IMG/VR virus record: IMGVR_UViG_3300048672_001051
Location: 1 to 64,000 of that record
Strand: one strand, 5' to 3'
Length of the DNA stretch: 64,000 nt
DNA from: a virus
Shown: positions 42,475-51,521 of the stretch, in pieces
Position numbering within the stretch: the stretch's first letter is position 1
Layout of the letters: each line of letters opens with the position of its first letter
The notes under the pieces: generated by a model
The model's database searches: none
What the model was told of the DNA's origin: nothing
What the model saw: only the letters and a program-made list of their open reading frames with translations
Program-made: the position numbers and the translations under genes

Positions 42475-45400
42475 TACAATAAATACATCATATAGCCAAG
42501 AACCTGGTGAAATTTTAGAAATAAATGATATAAATTTGGAGGTTCTTCCGAGTGATATCGCTATGTATGCTGATAACGCAATATATGAAGACGTATTTAT
42601 TCGTTCAAATGGTGCGTTTGCATTTAGGTCAAAACATTCACACTCTAAAATAATTTTAACTCTCCCGATCCCGCTTATTGCGGGTTCGGGCAAGTACAGT
42701 GCACTAGAAAAAAGTGCGCACGATAATGGCATCCGTTTAATAAATGAATTAAATAGCTACCCTTTTTGTTTTGTTAAATCATCACGTATTAGCTCGTACA
42801 TCGGTACATCAATTGCCAGCGAATATTTAGTATTTGGTGTGGATGAACTTCGATTAGTTATGGACTTAAATGTGCCTAATATCTTGTTTGCTGAAATAAC
42901 ATTACTCTATCATGATCATACAAATTATACTTCAAGTTTTTTATTCAGAGAAGATTTTGACACAGAGTCTGAGAGTGGCGCTGCAGTGTCTAGACCTGCA
43001 GATTCGAAACTATTTGTGCAGTACATGGACGCGCTACAAAACTCTAATAAAGCGTTTAATTACAATCAATTTATATCTGAAGTTAAAACAACTGTAAAAA
43101 ATTACGGTGAAGAGTCGACTTTAGGTCTTGTTAACCTGCTGACACCGTACTTTTTCGATAAAGACGATCCAAGTCTTAAACTAGGCGATGGTGAAGTTTA
43201 TGAAGAATTTAGCCTGTCTTCTGCAAACCTTGCAGAGCATGTCTTATCTACATCAATACTGCAAACTGCCAACGGAGATGATGAGTCGGCTACAATACGG
43301 CCATCGACTAAAAAAGAAAATGGTTCAAAAATAGTTGCTGCATATCGTGGCGACGTGCAGTTATTTAGTAATATTAACGTAGTAAATGCAGTAATATGTT
43401 CTCGTAAAAATTCATTTGCAAAGCAGTTTATTGGCAGTCACCAACACCCATGCTTACAGTATATCGGGAGATATCCTGCAAGAGTTGAGATTAAAACAAT
43501 GTTTAACTCTATGAACTCTTATAAGATGAATGTTGAGTCTGTTACGGCAATGTTTAAAACACTGTTAAACAAGATTGACAGTAATAACATGACGTTCCCA
43601 GAAGCTAACGCATACAATCACATGAAAGTACGATCGCTGCCTACAAGTTTGCTGCTAATTGAAAATATCATGCCAGATCAATGCACCATAAGCGCATCAT
43701 CAGATAACAAAGATATAGATGTTATAGATTGTACTTTTATAGAAAGTTCTTTAAAAGAATTTATAGATCCAAAAGAAGTTAGTGTAAAAGACTTAATAAA
43801 AGTTGCATCCGGTGCAGATACTTATAAAATAATTGCTGAGTACATAAAAGTCCTAGCTAACGCTAAAGATTTTAATACTGCAACCCACTCGACTTTGGTA
43901 AGATCTTTGTATGTAATTTACGACTACTTGCGAGAAGAAAACTCTGCATCACAATATAAAGTTCAGTATAGTAAAGATTTGGATAGCACTGCACTAAATA
44001 ACTATAAAATGAAGTCGGACAAAGAGGCTCGAGCGATAGCGACGGGTAGAGCCCAATTAAGTTTAGTTGCAGATATAAAAGATCCTATAGCATCAGCTAA
44101 TAATATTAAAAATAGTTTACAATCTTTAAGTATTTATCTGATTCCGAAGCTAAACAACCGCAAAGTTTTAGCGACTAATGAGGCAACAAACCTTATGAAA
44201 GTCTCTGACGATTTCATTGTCACTGACAAATCTGGAGCAAAAGTCGACGCATCTCTTCGTGATATATATAGCTTTAATGGAACTGCTGAATCAGCTTTAG
44301 ATAGTTTTGCTCTAGACCTAGGTGCATTATATAATGTTGGTGATAGTGTAGCTAAACAAATGACTACGCTAGGAACATCAGATACAGTAGCTAAAAATTT
44401 GAATGCACAGTTTATATCGTCATTCACAGGTGAAAACTACAAAGATTTGTCTTTAGATTTATTGTATAGCGATGTAGAGAACCGCCGTAAATTAACACCG
44501 TTTTTCTTCTTAGTGTGCAGACCACATTTTAGTAGAGAAGAGATGTATACAGCATTTAAACTTTTAGACAATGAAACTATAAATCAAATACAAGATAAGA
44601 TAAATTTACAAGTAACTCGAGAGTATGGATTAAGTGCCGCAACAGATTTAGGTACTAAATTTCTAAAAATGGGTGAGTATAGTTATAAGCCAGGGTCTGA
44701 GACTCAGTTGAACGGCTCTGGAACTACTAAGTATTTTGCTAGCGCAGAAACTAATGATAAGTACGATGCTTTAATTACAAAGTATGCAGACATGTATGGC
44801 TTAGAACCATCTCTTGTGAAAGCGGTAATTGAAACAGAGTCTCATTTTAATCCAAACATAGTTTCACCATCTAATGCAAAAGGCTTGATGCAACTTATTG
44901 ACACAACTTTTGCAGCTCAAAAAGTTGGTAGTAATCCTTTTGACCCTGAGCAGAACATTAATGCTGGCTGCAAGTATTTAAGTGAAGTAATTAAGAAAGC
45001 TAATGGCAATGTTAAAAATGGTTTAAGTTTTTATCACAGCGGACCTGCGGCGGATTTAAATAACTTAGGCCCTGCTGGAAGAGCTTACGCGCCAACTGTG
45101 TTTGAAAATCAAAAGAAATATTCAAAGTCACTGACAAATTCGACAACACCTAATAGACTTAAGCCGGATCAAAATGTAGCTAATCCGTTCCTAGGTACAT
45201 CTAATGGATTTACAAGCAATACGCAACCAATTATCAACGCGTCGGCATACAGAGATGCGTCAGAATTTAAAGTTGATAGTGTAGTTGACGGAGATACATT
45301 TGATGCTACAAGGCAACTTGACGGTAAAAGTCTAAGAGTTAGAATAAAACTTTTAGATACGCCTGAATCTGTAGGTATCTTTAACGGCACTTCTTTGCAA

Positions 45401-48400
45401 GCTCAGTGGTATGGCGCAGAAGCTAAACAAAAGCTCCGCAGTTTATTACCAGTTGGAAGTATAGTTAAGATAACTGGACTTGAAACAGACACAACATATA
45501 GCGAGAGAACTCTCGGCGTAGTAATTCGTGCTGATAAGTTAGATGTAGCTTTAGAGATGATTAAGACTGGTCATGGCTTAACTACGTCTGGTGTAAACAC
45601 AGCTTATACTCAAGCGCAAGCTAAGGCTAAAGCAGACCAAGTTGGGATGTGGGCAGAGCCTGCTAGAGTAATGCCTCCAGCTCAATTTAGAGCAGCACGT
45701 AAAAAAGCCGCAGAAGAGAGTGGCAAGAAGGAACCAGAACCGATTGTGCGCGGCTCAGAAGAAACTAAAAAAGATAACTCCAACTTAAAGAATACTTATG
45801 CACCTTTGAAAAAATCTTCACCTGTCACAAGTCCATATGGTTGGAGAACTATATTTGGAAAACAGCAATTCCATTACGGAGTAGACTTTGGCGTACCTAT
45901 AGGTACTCAAGTAGTTTCTGCTGCTTCTGGTACCGTGTCTAGAGTTTTTTCACAAGCTAGTGGTGGAGGTCTAATTGTAGAAGTTGCGCACGATGCTAGA
46001 GGATTTGTTACGCAGTATATGCATCTGAGCAAGGCTCTTGTATCAGCAGGCCAACGAGTAAAAGCTGATGAAGTAATTGCATTGTCTGGCAATAGTGGTG
46101 GACGAAGCACTGGGGCTCATTTACACTATGGTGTATCTTATAATAAAACGCGCATAAACCCATTTATGACCGTAACACTTTCAACGATACCTACAGACAC
46201 TCCACTAATAGCGGGAGATTACATCCACCCTGACGCCACTAAGAGTGCTGGACAGCGTGGCGGTGAGACTGATGGTGGTGCTGGCTTGAACTTGTACTTA
46301 GCAGGTGGCTCGAAAGAAGCTGATGTTAACGTGTTTTATGAGTTGCAAAAAAGTGAGTTTGGAGAATTGTACTCTGTATACAATGAAAAACTAATGCTTG
46401 AGAAACATTTAGAGCAGTTATTGTATAATTATAACTACACAATGGACACAGCATTTCCAGTAATAAAAGCTTATATAACTGTTGGTAATGAAAATGATGA
46501 GCTTATAGAAGGATCCACAATCCCAACTAGTCAGTATTTTGAAGTGAACGGACTTCAAAATTTTAAGATGCAATGTAACGACGATAACAACCCTGTTGAC
46601 GTTGCTATGTTTACATTAGCTAACCCATCTTTTTTACAAACAACAGGTGCAGTCGGTTTAACAAAGCAGTACGAAATTGACACAAGCCAACCGGGAACTG
46701 AGTATAATTTAAGCTTTATTGAAAATAAAATTAGATTACGGCCAGGCATGAAGTTTCACATAAGAGCTGGCTATGGTAATAACCCTAACAACTTAAAACC
46801 AATATTCAATGGAATGATTACAGATATTTCATCACCTATGAGTATGACTTTAAATATTGTCGCTGAAAGTTTTTCAAGAGAGTTGTTGTATACTGAAATG
46901 TCTTCTGATCAACCTAGAGACTTAACTGGAAACGATAACGGCTCAACCGGATATCTTTTAGGGCAGTCTATGTTGCAAGAAAGCATAACCCACTTTGGGA
47001 AGTCTTTTAGTGCACTTCGACGTATAACAAAAGTGTTAAACCCATTTAATGGAACGTCCACATATGACGGCGAAGTTCGAGATCCTGAAGCTAAAGCTAT
47101 GTTGGCGCCACTTAGCCCTACATCGTATATACCGCCAATGCTTACCATATTTAGTGGTTCTGGTTTTAGACAACGACGATTTACAAACTTGTACTCAGCT
47201 GACATAGAGAAAGTTCACGACGAGTTTGAAACTGGTATTATTAACAGCATCTCAAGGTCAATTGATTGGACTAGAAAAAGTAGTTATGGGTATTTTGTAT
47301 ATGGAACAACTCCGTGGCAAATTGTTAAGGAGATGGAACATAGACATCCAGGCACATTAGCCAAACCTCTATTGTATGAAGACCGGATGACAATGTTTTA
47401 CGGTACAAAAGAGCAATTATACGTGGCTAGAGATTTGAATCCTGCATATATGGCTCAGATTTCTTTAAAAACAACTTTACAAAAATTATCAGCATTAGCT
47501 CCAGAGGCGTCCGACGCTTTAGCGAAGAACATTGATTATGCGGAAGAACGTCCTAAGCGCTTAGAGCCAGCTACAGGCTTCCATATGCTCAGCACAAAGA
47601 CAAATATAATATCTAACGGTCTGGGTATATCTAATAAGTATAAAACGAGGATTAACAGTATATATAGCAAATCTGTCTCGGACTTTAAGAAAATTGATGG
47701 CGAGAATCCTGCAGAGGTAGTTCAAATAGATGACAACTTAAATCCTTGGGAAGTTCGTGATAAAACTATCGCTATGGGTGGTTGTAATAGCAGGTATATG
47801 GCTTGGCTGTATGGCACTCAAGAGTTAAAATCTGAGTGTGAAACAATGTATGGCGGTAAGATAGTACTAGTTGGCGACCCGACTATAAAAGCTGGCGACT
47901 ATGCTTTTATATACGATAACGACCGTAACATGGCAGGTATTATAAAAGTACGTGAATGCCAACACAATTTCAATATGGAGTCTGGGTTTACAACTGAGAT
48001 AGTTCCAGGACAGTATGTCGAGTGTGCAAATTTTGTTTGGTCTTTATTTTTCTTAAAGCTAGGCTTTATGTGTAAAATGACTTCAATTAAATTAGAGTTA
48101 TCTCAAGTAGATACTTTAACAACCGCGTCTATTGCACAAGAACTTGATTACTACTATAATTATATATACGAGAAAAATACGAGCATGTCTGATGCAGCTA
48201 TAGCTGCAATACCAGTAGCTGCCTACACAACATTAGGCACATTCTTAGCTTACTCCGCTATTTATACAAATGGTAAGAGCAACTTTGTAAAAGCTATGCT
48301 GATAAATGGTGCAGATTTAGCAACTAGCGTGGCTAAGAAAGGCTATGCAAAACTAGCCACTGTTCAGTTTAAAAACGGATTTTCACTTGGAAAATATTTA

Positions 48401-48931
48401 GCAGGTGGTTCTAGTACAGCTGTAAAGCAAACAAAGATACTTGCCCGCATGTACCAGCAAGTTAATGGTGTTGGTAAGATAACAAAAACAGCAATTAAAA
48501 TAGCTGGTTATAAGTTATATGTGCCATTTAAGATACTTACTAATCCAGCACTACTAAGAGTTAGCACACGGCTACTAGGCTTAGCTGCCACCGGCTTGCG
48601 TGGCTTATTAGTAGTTGCAGCGTCTAACCCGATAGGCGCACTGATAACAATTATAGGTGAATTCTTATTACAAATTGTAACATCAACGATAGAGAAAAAT
48701 ATGCTGACACGGCAACCACTAATCTTCTTCCCAATAAGTTGTATGGGTAAACCATACGTGGGCGGTATGACTGGCGTTGTAGACAATACATATTTTGAAG
48801 GCTTAATGCTCAATATCAAGAGAAACTTAGTGCCTATTGAGAAGATGTTACAAGATACTCAAATACGGACACAGGGTACGCTGGAAAGTGATATTGCTGG
48901 ATATTTTAGGGATTTTTTAAAAAGTGATTAA
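42467..48931 (+). CDS. Tail hub with transglycosylase, SNase and M23 domains
   Basis: 2154 residues. Residues ~765-886 are an SLT-type transglycosylase: VIETESHFNP (catalytic E791), SPSNAKGLMQLI, ISFYHSGPA-like FYHSGP. Residues ~935-1065 are a staphylococcal nuclease: VVDGDTF (D941, D943), RVRIKLLDTPE and YSERTLGV give the D19/D21/R35/D40/E43/R87 equivalents, so it should be active. Residues ~1115-1245 are an M23 peptidase: HYGVD (H1136, D1140) and GAHLHYG (H1218, H1220). Residues ~1360-1560 look like a gpD/gp27-type hub (FEVNGLQNFKMQC; IFNGMITDIS). The C-terminus has hydrophobic helices (LAATGLRGLLVVAAS). The hub would pierce and digest the wall during entry; the nuclease's target is unknown. 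Fusion of all three enzymes is unusual. Confidence 0.82.
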   Translation: MSDTINTSYSQEPGEILEINDINLEVLPSDIAMYADNAIYEDVFIRSNGAFAFRSKHSHSKIILTLPIPLIAGSGKYSALEKSAHDNGIRLINELNSYPFCFVKSSRISSYIGTSIASEYLVFGVDELRLVMDLNVPNILFAEITLLYHDHTNYTSSFLFREDFDTESESGAAVSRPADSKLFVQYMDALQNSNKAFNYNQFISEVKTTVKNYGEESTLGLVNLLTPYFFDKDDPSLKLGDGEVYEEFSLSSANLAEHVLSTSILQTANGDDESATIRPSTKKENGSKIVAAYRGDVQLFSNINVVNAVICSRKNSFAKQFIGSHQHPCLQYIGRYPARVEIKTMFNSMNSYKMNVESVTAMFKTLLNKIDSNNMTFPEANAYNHMKVRSLPTSLLLIENIMPDQCTISASSDNKDIDVIDCTFIESSLKEFIDPKEVSVKDLIKVASGADTYKIIAEYIKVLANAKDFNTATHSTLVRSLYVIYDYLREENSASQYKVQYSKDLDSTALNNYKMKSDKEARAIATGRAQLSLVADIKDPIASANNIKNSLQSLSIYLIPKLNNRKVLATNEATNLMKVSDDFIVTDKSGAKVDASLRDIYSFNGTAESALDSFALDLGALYNVGDSVAKQMTTLGTSDTVAKNLNAQFISSFTGENYKDLSLDLLYSDVENRRKLTPFFFLVCRPHFSREEMYTAFKLLDNETINQIQDKINLQVTREYGLSAATDLGTKFLKMGEYSYKPGSETQLNGSGTTKYFASAETNDKYDALITKYADMYGLEPSLVKAVIETESHFNPNIVSPSNAKGLMQLIDTTFAAQKVGSNPFDPEQNINAGCKYLSEVIKKANGNVKNGLSFYHSGPAADLNNLGPAGRAYAPTVFENQKKYSKSLTNSTTPNRLKPDQNVANPFLGTSNGFTSNTQPIINASAYRDASEFKVDSVVDGDTFDATRQLDGKSLRVRIKLLDTPESVGIFNGTSLQAQWYGAEAKQKLRSLLPVGSIVKITGLETDTTYSERTLGVVIRADKLDVALEMIKTGHGLTTSGVNTAYTQAQAKAKADQVGMWAEPARVMPPAQFRAARKKAAEESGKKEPEPIVRGSEETKKDNSNLKNTYAPLKKSSPVTSPYGWRTIFGKQQFHYGVDFGVPIGTQVVSAASGTVSRVFSQASGGGLIVEVAHDARGFVTQYMHLSKALVSAGQRVKADEVIALSGNSGGRSTGAHLHYGVSYNKTRINPFMTVTLSTIPTDTPLIAGDYIHPDATKSAGQRGGETDGGAGLNLYLAGGSKEADVNVFYELQKSEFGELYSVYNEKLMLEKHLEQLLYNYNYTMDTAFPVIKAYITVGNENDELIEGSTIPTSQYFEVNGLQNFKMQCNDDNNPVDVAMFTLANPSFLQTTGAVGLTKQYEIDTSQPGTEYNLSFIENKIRLRPGMKFHIRAGYGNNPNNLKPIFNGMITDISSPMSMTLNIVAESFSRELLYTEMSSDQPRDLTGNDNGSTGYLLGQSMLQESITHFGKSFSALRRITKVLNPFNGTSTYDGEVRDPEAKAMLAPLSPTSYIPPMLTIFSGSGFRQRRFTNLYSADIEKVHDEFETGIINSISRSIDWTRKSSYGYFVYGTTPWQIVKEMEHRHPGTLAKPLLYEDRMTMFYGTKEQLYVARDLNPAYMAQISLKTTLQKLSALAPEASDALAKNIDYAEERPKRLEPATGFHMLSTKTNIISNGLGISNKYKTRINSIYSKSVSDFKKIDGENPAEVVQIDDNLNPWEVRDKTIAMGGCNSRYMAWLYGTQELKSECETMYGGKIVLVGDPTIKAGDYAFIYDNDRNMAGIIKVRECQHNFNMESGFTTEIVPGQYVECANFVWSLFFLKLGFMCKMTSIKLELSQVDTLTTASIAQELDYYYNYIYEKNTSMSDAAIAAIPVAAYTTLGTFLAYSAIYTNGKSNFVKAMLINGADLATSVAKKGYAKLATVQFKNGFSLGKYLAGGSSTAVKQTKILARMYQQVNGVGKITKTAIKIAGYKLYVPFKILTNPALLRVSTRLLGLAATGLRGLLVVAASNPIGALITIIGEFLLQIVTSTIEKNMLTRQPLIFFPISCMGKPYVGGMTGVVDNTYFEGLMLNIKRNLVPIEKMLQDTQIRTQGTLESDIAGYFRDFLKSD
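42664..42690 (+). repeat. GC-rich inverted repeat, 11-bp arms, one mismatch
   Basis: CCCGATCCCGC / GCGGGTTCGGG around TTATT, 197 bases into the hub gene. Ten of eleven positions pair. Distinctly G+C-rich against its surroundings. Confidence 0.7.
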
Positions 48932-49625
48932 GACATATAATACGTATATTCCAAAAAATAATACACCGTTAGATATACTGGCAAGAGACTTGCGTCGACA
49001 GCAGTTGTACAAAAGCATAGGTATTATTGAAACAGTAGCACCTATGGGTAACGTCGTATACGCCGTTATAAGGCGCGAATCTTTTAACTCAGAGCGAGGC
49101 GATGACGACTTGTCGCCGCCTCTGTACAATAACCCTATGAATCGTCCAGAAAATACGCTAAGCTTATTAGAGTTGCTACTACCAATTAAAAATATTGATT
49201 TGAGCATTTCTCAAATTAATCCAGATAATTTAATAGGTTATAAAGTTGAAGTAGTTGAAAATGAGTCAACTATTATTGAAGTTAACCTTATCCCTGTAAG
49301 TGTTAATTCTCCCGTTAAACTTGAGCTTACAATTCAAGATAGAATCAAAGCGTCTAACCTATATAAAGAAGACCCGTTGCGTCAATATTTTGGCAGGTTA
49401 GGTATGCAAGACTCTGAGATTGATGAGTATTTAAAAATTCCTTATAATGAGACAGCAGGTAAAGTTGTATTATTTGAAGGGGAGTCTTACTGGCATAAAG
49501 ATACTAGTAAGCTTAGAGACAGCGAAAAACAATATACGTTAGCTAGTATTTTAACAAACCTTAAAGGCCTTCCAATGAAGTCGAAAGATTGTCACAGGCC
49601 CGTAAGACTTTTTGGAGCATTATAA
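48924..49625 (+). CDS. Baseplate-region protein, unknown
   Basis: 233 residues from GTG 48924, overlapping the hub by 8 bases. Mixed alpha/beta with no enzyme motif. Its place between hub and gp25-like genes suggests a baseplate hub or wedge component. A segment EVNLIPVSVNSPVKLELTI resembles a linking beta domain. No family recognised. Confidence 0.58.
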   Translation: MIKTYNTYIPKNNTPLDILARDLRRQQLYKSIGIIETVAPMGNVVYAVIRRESFNSERGDDDLSPPLYNNPMNRPENTLSLLELLLPIKNIDLSISQINPDNLIGYKVEVVENESTIIEVNLIPVSVNSPVKLELTIQDRIKASNLYKEDPLRQYFGRLGMQDSEIDEYLKIPYNETAGKVVLFEGESYWHKDTSKLRDSEKQYTLASILTNLKGLPMKSKDCHRPVRLFGAL

Positions 49626-49628
49626 CAA

Positions 49629-49940
49629 ATGAAAGTAATAAAAGAATCTGCGGATTCCTCAGCATTTTTAATGCTAGACGGTCCAGATGTAATAATGGCA
49701 TCTGGACCAAATTCAATCAGTGTGACTAGGGACGCTGGCAACTTTATAAACGGTCCATTGTCGATAGGTTCTGGGCTAGACTCAATTAAAATTGGAGGTA
49801 TATTTAGGCTAAATCCTCTTATGGCTACAGGCTTACCTTCAACAATGATAACACCAATACCAACATTAATAATTGATATACCATTAAAAGGCTTAGCATC
49901 GTTTAGCGCTGTAGCAGGCCTAGTGAGCAGCTTAATATGA
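49629..49940 (+). CDS. Small baseplate-region protein, unknown
   Basis: 103 residues, Gly/Ser/Pro-rich and short-stranded (GPLSIGSGLDSIKIGGIF, NPLMATGLPSTMITPIP). The size and Gly/Pro pattern would suit a spike-tip or central baseplate protein but the PAAR repeat is not present. ATGA overlap with the gp25-like gene shows coupling. The gene's first 80 bases contain a 10-bp stem plus two smaller ones. Confidence 0.55.
   Translation: MKVIKESADSSAFLMLDGPDVIMASGPNSISVTRDAGNFINGPLSIGSGLDSIKIGGIFRLNPLMATGLPSTMITPIPTLIIDIPLKGLASFSAVAGLVSSLI
49680..49708 (+). repeat. 10-bp perfect stem, 9-base loop
   Basis: GGTCCAGATG / CATCTGGACC around TAATAATGG, 51 bases after the start of the small baseplate-region gene. 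Preceded by weaker stems GAATC/GATTC and AGCATT/AATGCT at about 49644-49675. Confidence 0.75.
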
Positions 49941-50329
49941 ACTTATCTGAAATAGTTACAACTAGTATAAGCTTTGATTTAGACTGGACTTTTGATAACC
50001 AAGATATTCTGATCTTGACCGATCAGTCTGAAATTATAATTCAAGGTATAAAAGATAGGCTAAGTACTGACTATGGTGATTATGAATTAAATAGAAAGTA
50101 CGGGTTTAACAGTCAAGCTTATATTGGGAGACCGGTAGATGAACGCACTGCTGAAGATTTAGCTGCTGCTATGTCAAATGTACTGACATTTGACAAATTT
50201 TTATCAAAAACATCTTTTAGAATTTTATGGATTCTAGACAAACATTTAATAGTTTTTAGACTGATACTAACTGACGAATCAGCTATAACATTTACATATA
50301 ATTCCACCGAAGGTTTAACTTTTGAGTAA
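49937..50329 (+). CDS. Baseplate wedge, gp25-like
   Basis: 130 residues with the GPW/gp25 pattern: ILILTDQSEIIIQGIKDRLST, then YELNRKYGFNSQAYIGRPVD and a final FRLIL strand pair. In T4, gp25 joins wedge and sheath baseplate ends. It is directly followed by a baseplate-J-like gene, the usual pairing in contractile tails. Overlaps both neighbours by a few bases. Confidence 0.72.
   Translation: MNLSEIVTTSISFDLDWTFDNQDILILTDQSEIIIQGIKDRLSTDYGDYELNRKYGFNSQAYIGRPVDERTAEDLAAAMSNVLTFDKFLSKTSFRILWILDKHLIVFRLILTDESAITFTYNSTEGLTFE
50172..50195 (+). repeat. 10-bp perfect stem, 4-base loop
   Basis: TGTCAAATGT / ACATTTGACA around ACTG, 235 bases into the gp25-like gene. Confidence 0.7.
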
Positions 50330-51521
50330 TTTAACATTTCAAATATCAAAAAGTGAAATTCTTAGAAAAATTTCTAATAATTTAGGCGTAACTGATATAA
50401 CTAAATCGTCACAATTGTCTAACTTAGCCGATGGGTTATTAGATATAACACAAACAGCATTTGATCAGATTTCAGAAACGTTTCAAAATAATTTTATTGA
50501 AACTTGTGATGAACAAACACTGGACAAAATAGGATTAGAGGCAGGCCTTCCACGCTACATAAAGTCTAGACTACGCATATCACAATCTGACAGTGCTATA
50601 GAGCTGACTATAGACCCTGAAGATGTTCTCATAGAAGATAGCTTCACACTATTAAAGACAGGTGAATTGTTGACAGTTAATTCTAATGTAGTTATACGAA
50701 TAACATCTGACATAATAGTCACAACAGATAAGGTTGAAAAAACTAGAGTAATAATCGGTGGAATTATAAGTTCATATAATGAGTTGTCGCCAATTAGTTT
50801 GACTGCCGGTACTTCATTAAGCTTTACTCCAAATGTAACTATAAGACCTAACCTTGTAAAATATAATATAAATTTTTTAAAAAGTATTACAAGTACAGTT
50901 ATAGAAGAGTCCTACGAGGACTATAGAGCTAGGCTATTAGCATACTCGGCATCTCCAAAGTATGGTACAGAACTTGCAATAGATACATTAGTGGCTAATT
51001 ACCCATATGTTGATAGATATTACATAGACACATCTACATATCCAGTGAATATATATCTATTAAATCAGCAAATGTATTACACATCTAATAGCGATTACTT
51101 AATAAATAACTACGCAATAGCTGCGTTGTCTGACGAATTGAATATGATTGCAGCTCACAACAGTGTTTATAAAGTTTTAAAAGCTAAAAAAGTAAATCTT
51201 AAAATTATGATAGAGACGGAAGATATTAATCTTCAAGCTAAATTTATAGGCACGTCTTTTATAGACTTTTTATATCAATATAGAACTTTAGGGGAGACGT
51301 TATACATTGATGAGTTTTTAATAGAAGAGTATTTATCAAAGTACTACGATAGTAAACCGACATATAGTTTTCAAGTTTTTTACAGCTTTTCAGGCTTTTT
51401 AGTGACCACTGACGTAGCGGAAATTAGCCCAGAGTCTTACCCTTATATAGAAGAAGTCTATCATAGCAGTAACGAGATAGCTGGAATTATAGGCGATATA
51501 ACTACAAATGGAATTAACTAA
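50322..51521 (+). CDS. Baseplate J-like wedge protein
   Basis: 399 residues from TTG 50322. ADGLLDITQTAFDQISETFQ and IETCDEQTLDKIGLEAGLPR at the N-terminus, then ESYEDYRARLLAYSASPKYGTELAI and YPYVDRYYIDTSTYPVNIYLL, follow the gpJ/gp6 baseplate family (the E.Y..R......p...gT...i.......v). It builds the baseplate wedge with the gp25-like protein upstream. The final stop overlaps the next ATG by one base. Confidence 0.75.
   Translation: MSNLTFQISKSEILRKISNNLGVTDITKSSQLSNLADGLLDITQTAFDQISETFQNNFIETCDEQTLDKIGLEAGLPRYIKSRLRISQSDSAIELTIDPEDVLIEDSFTLLKTGELLTVNSNVVIRITSDIIVTTDKVEKTRVIIGGIISSYNELSPISLTAGTSLSFTPNVTIRPNLVKYNINFLKSITSTVIEESYEDYRARLLAYSASPKYGTELAIDTLVANYPYVDRYYIDTSTYPVNIYLLNQQMYYTSNSDYLINNYAIAALSDELNMIAAHNSVYKVLKAKKVNLKIMIETEDINLQAKFIGTSFIDFLYQYRTLGETLYIDEFLIEEYLSKYYDSKPTYSFQVFYSFSGFLVTTDVAEISPESYPYIEEVYHSSNEIAGIIGDITTNGIN

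Noticed and set aside
49629-49940. PAAR spike-tip protein
   Set aside because: The size and Gly/Pro content suggested it, but the PAAR motif and its His/Cys zinc ligands are missing.
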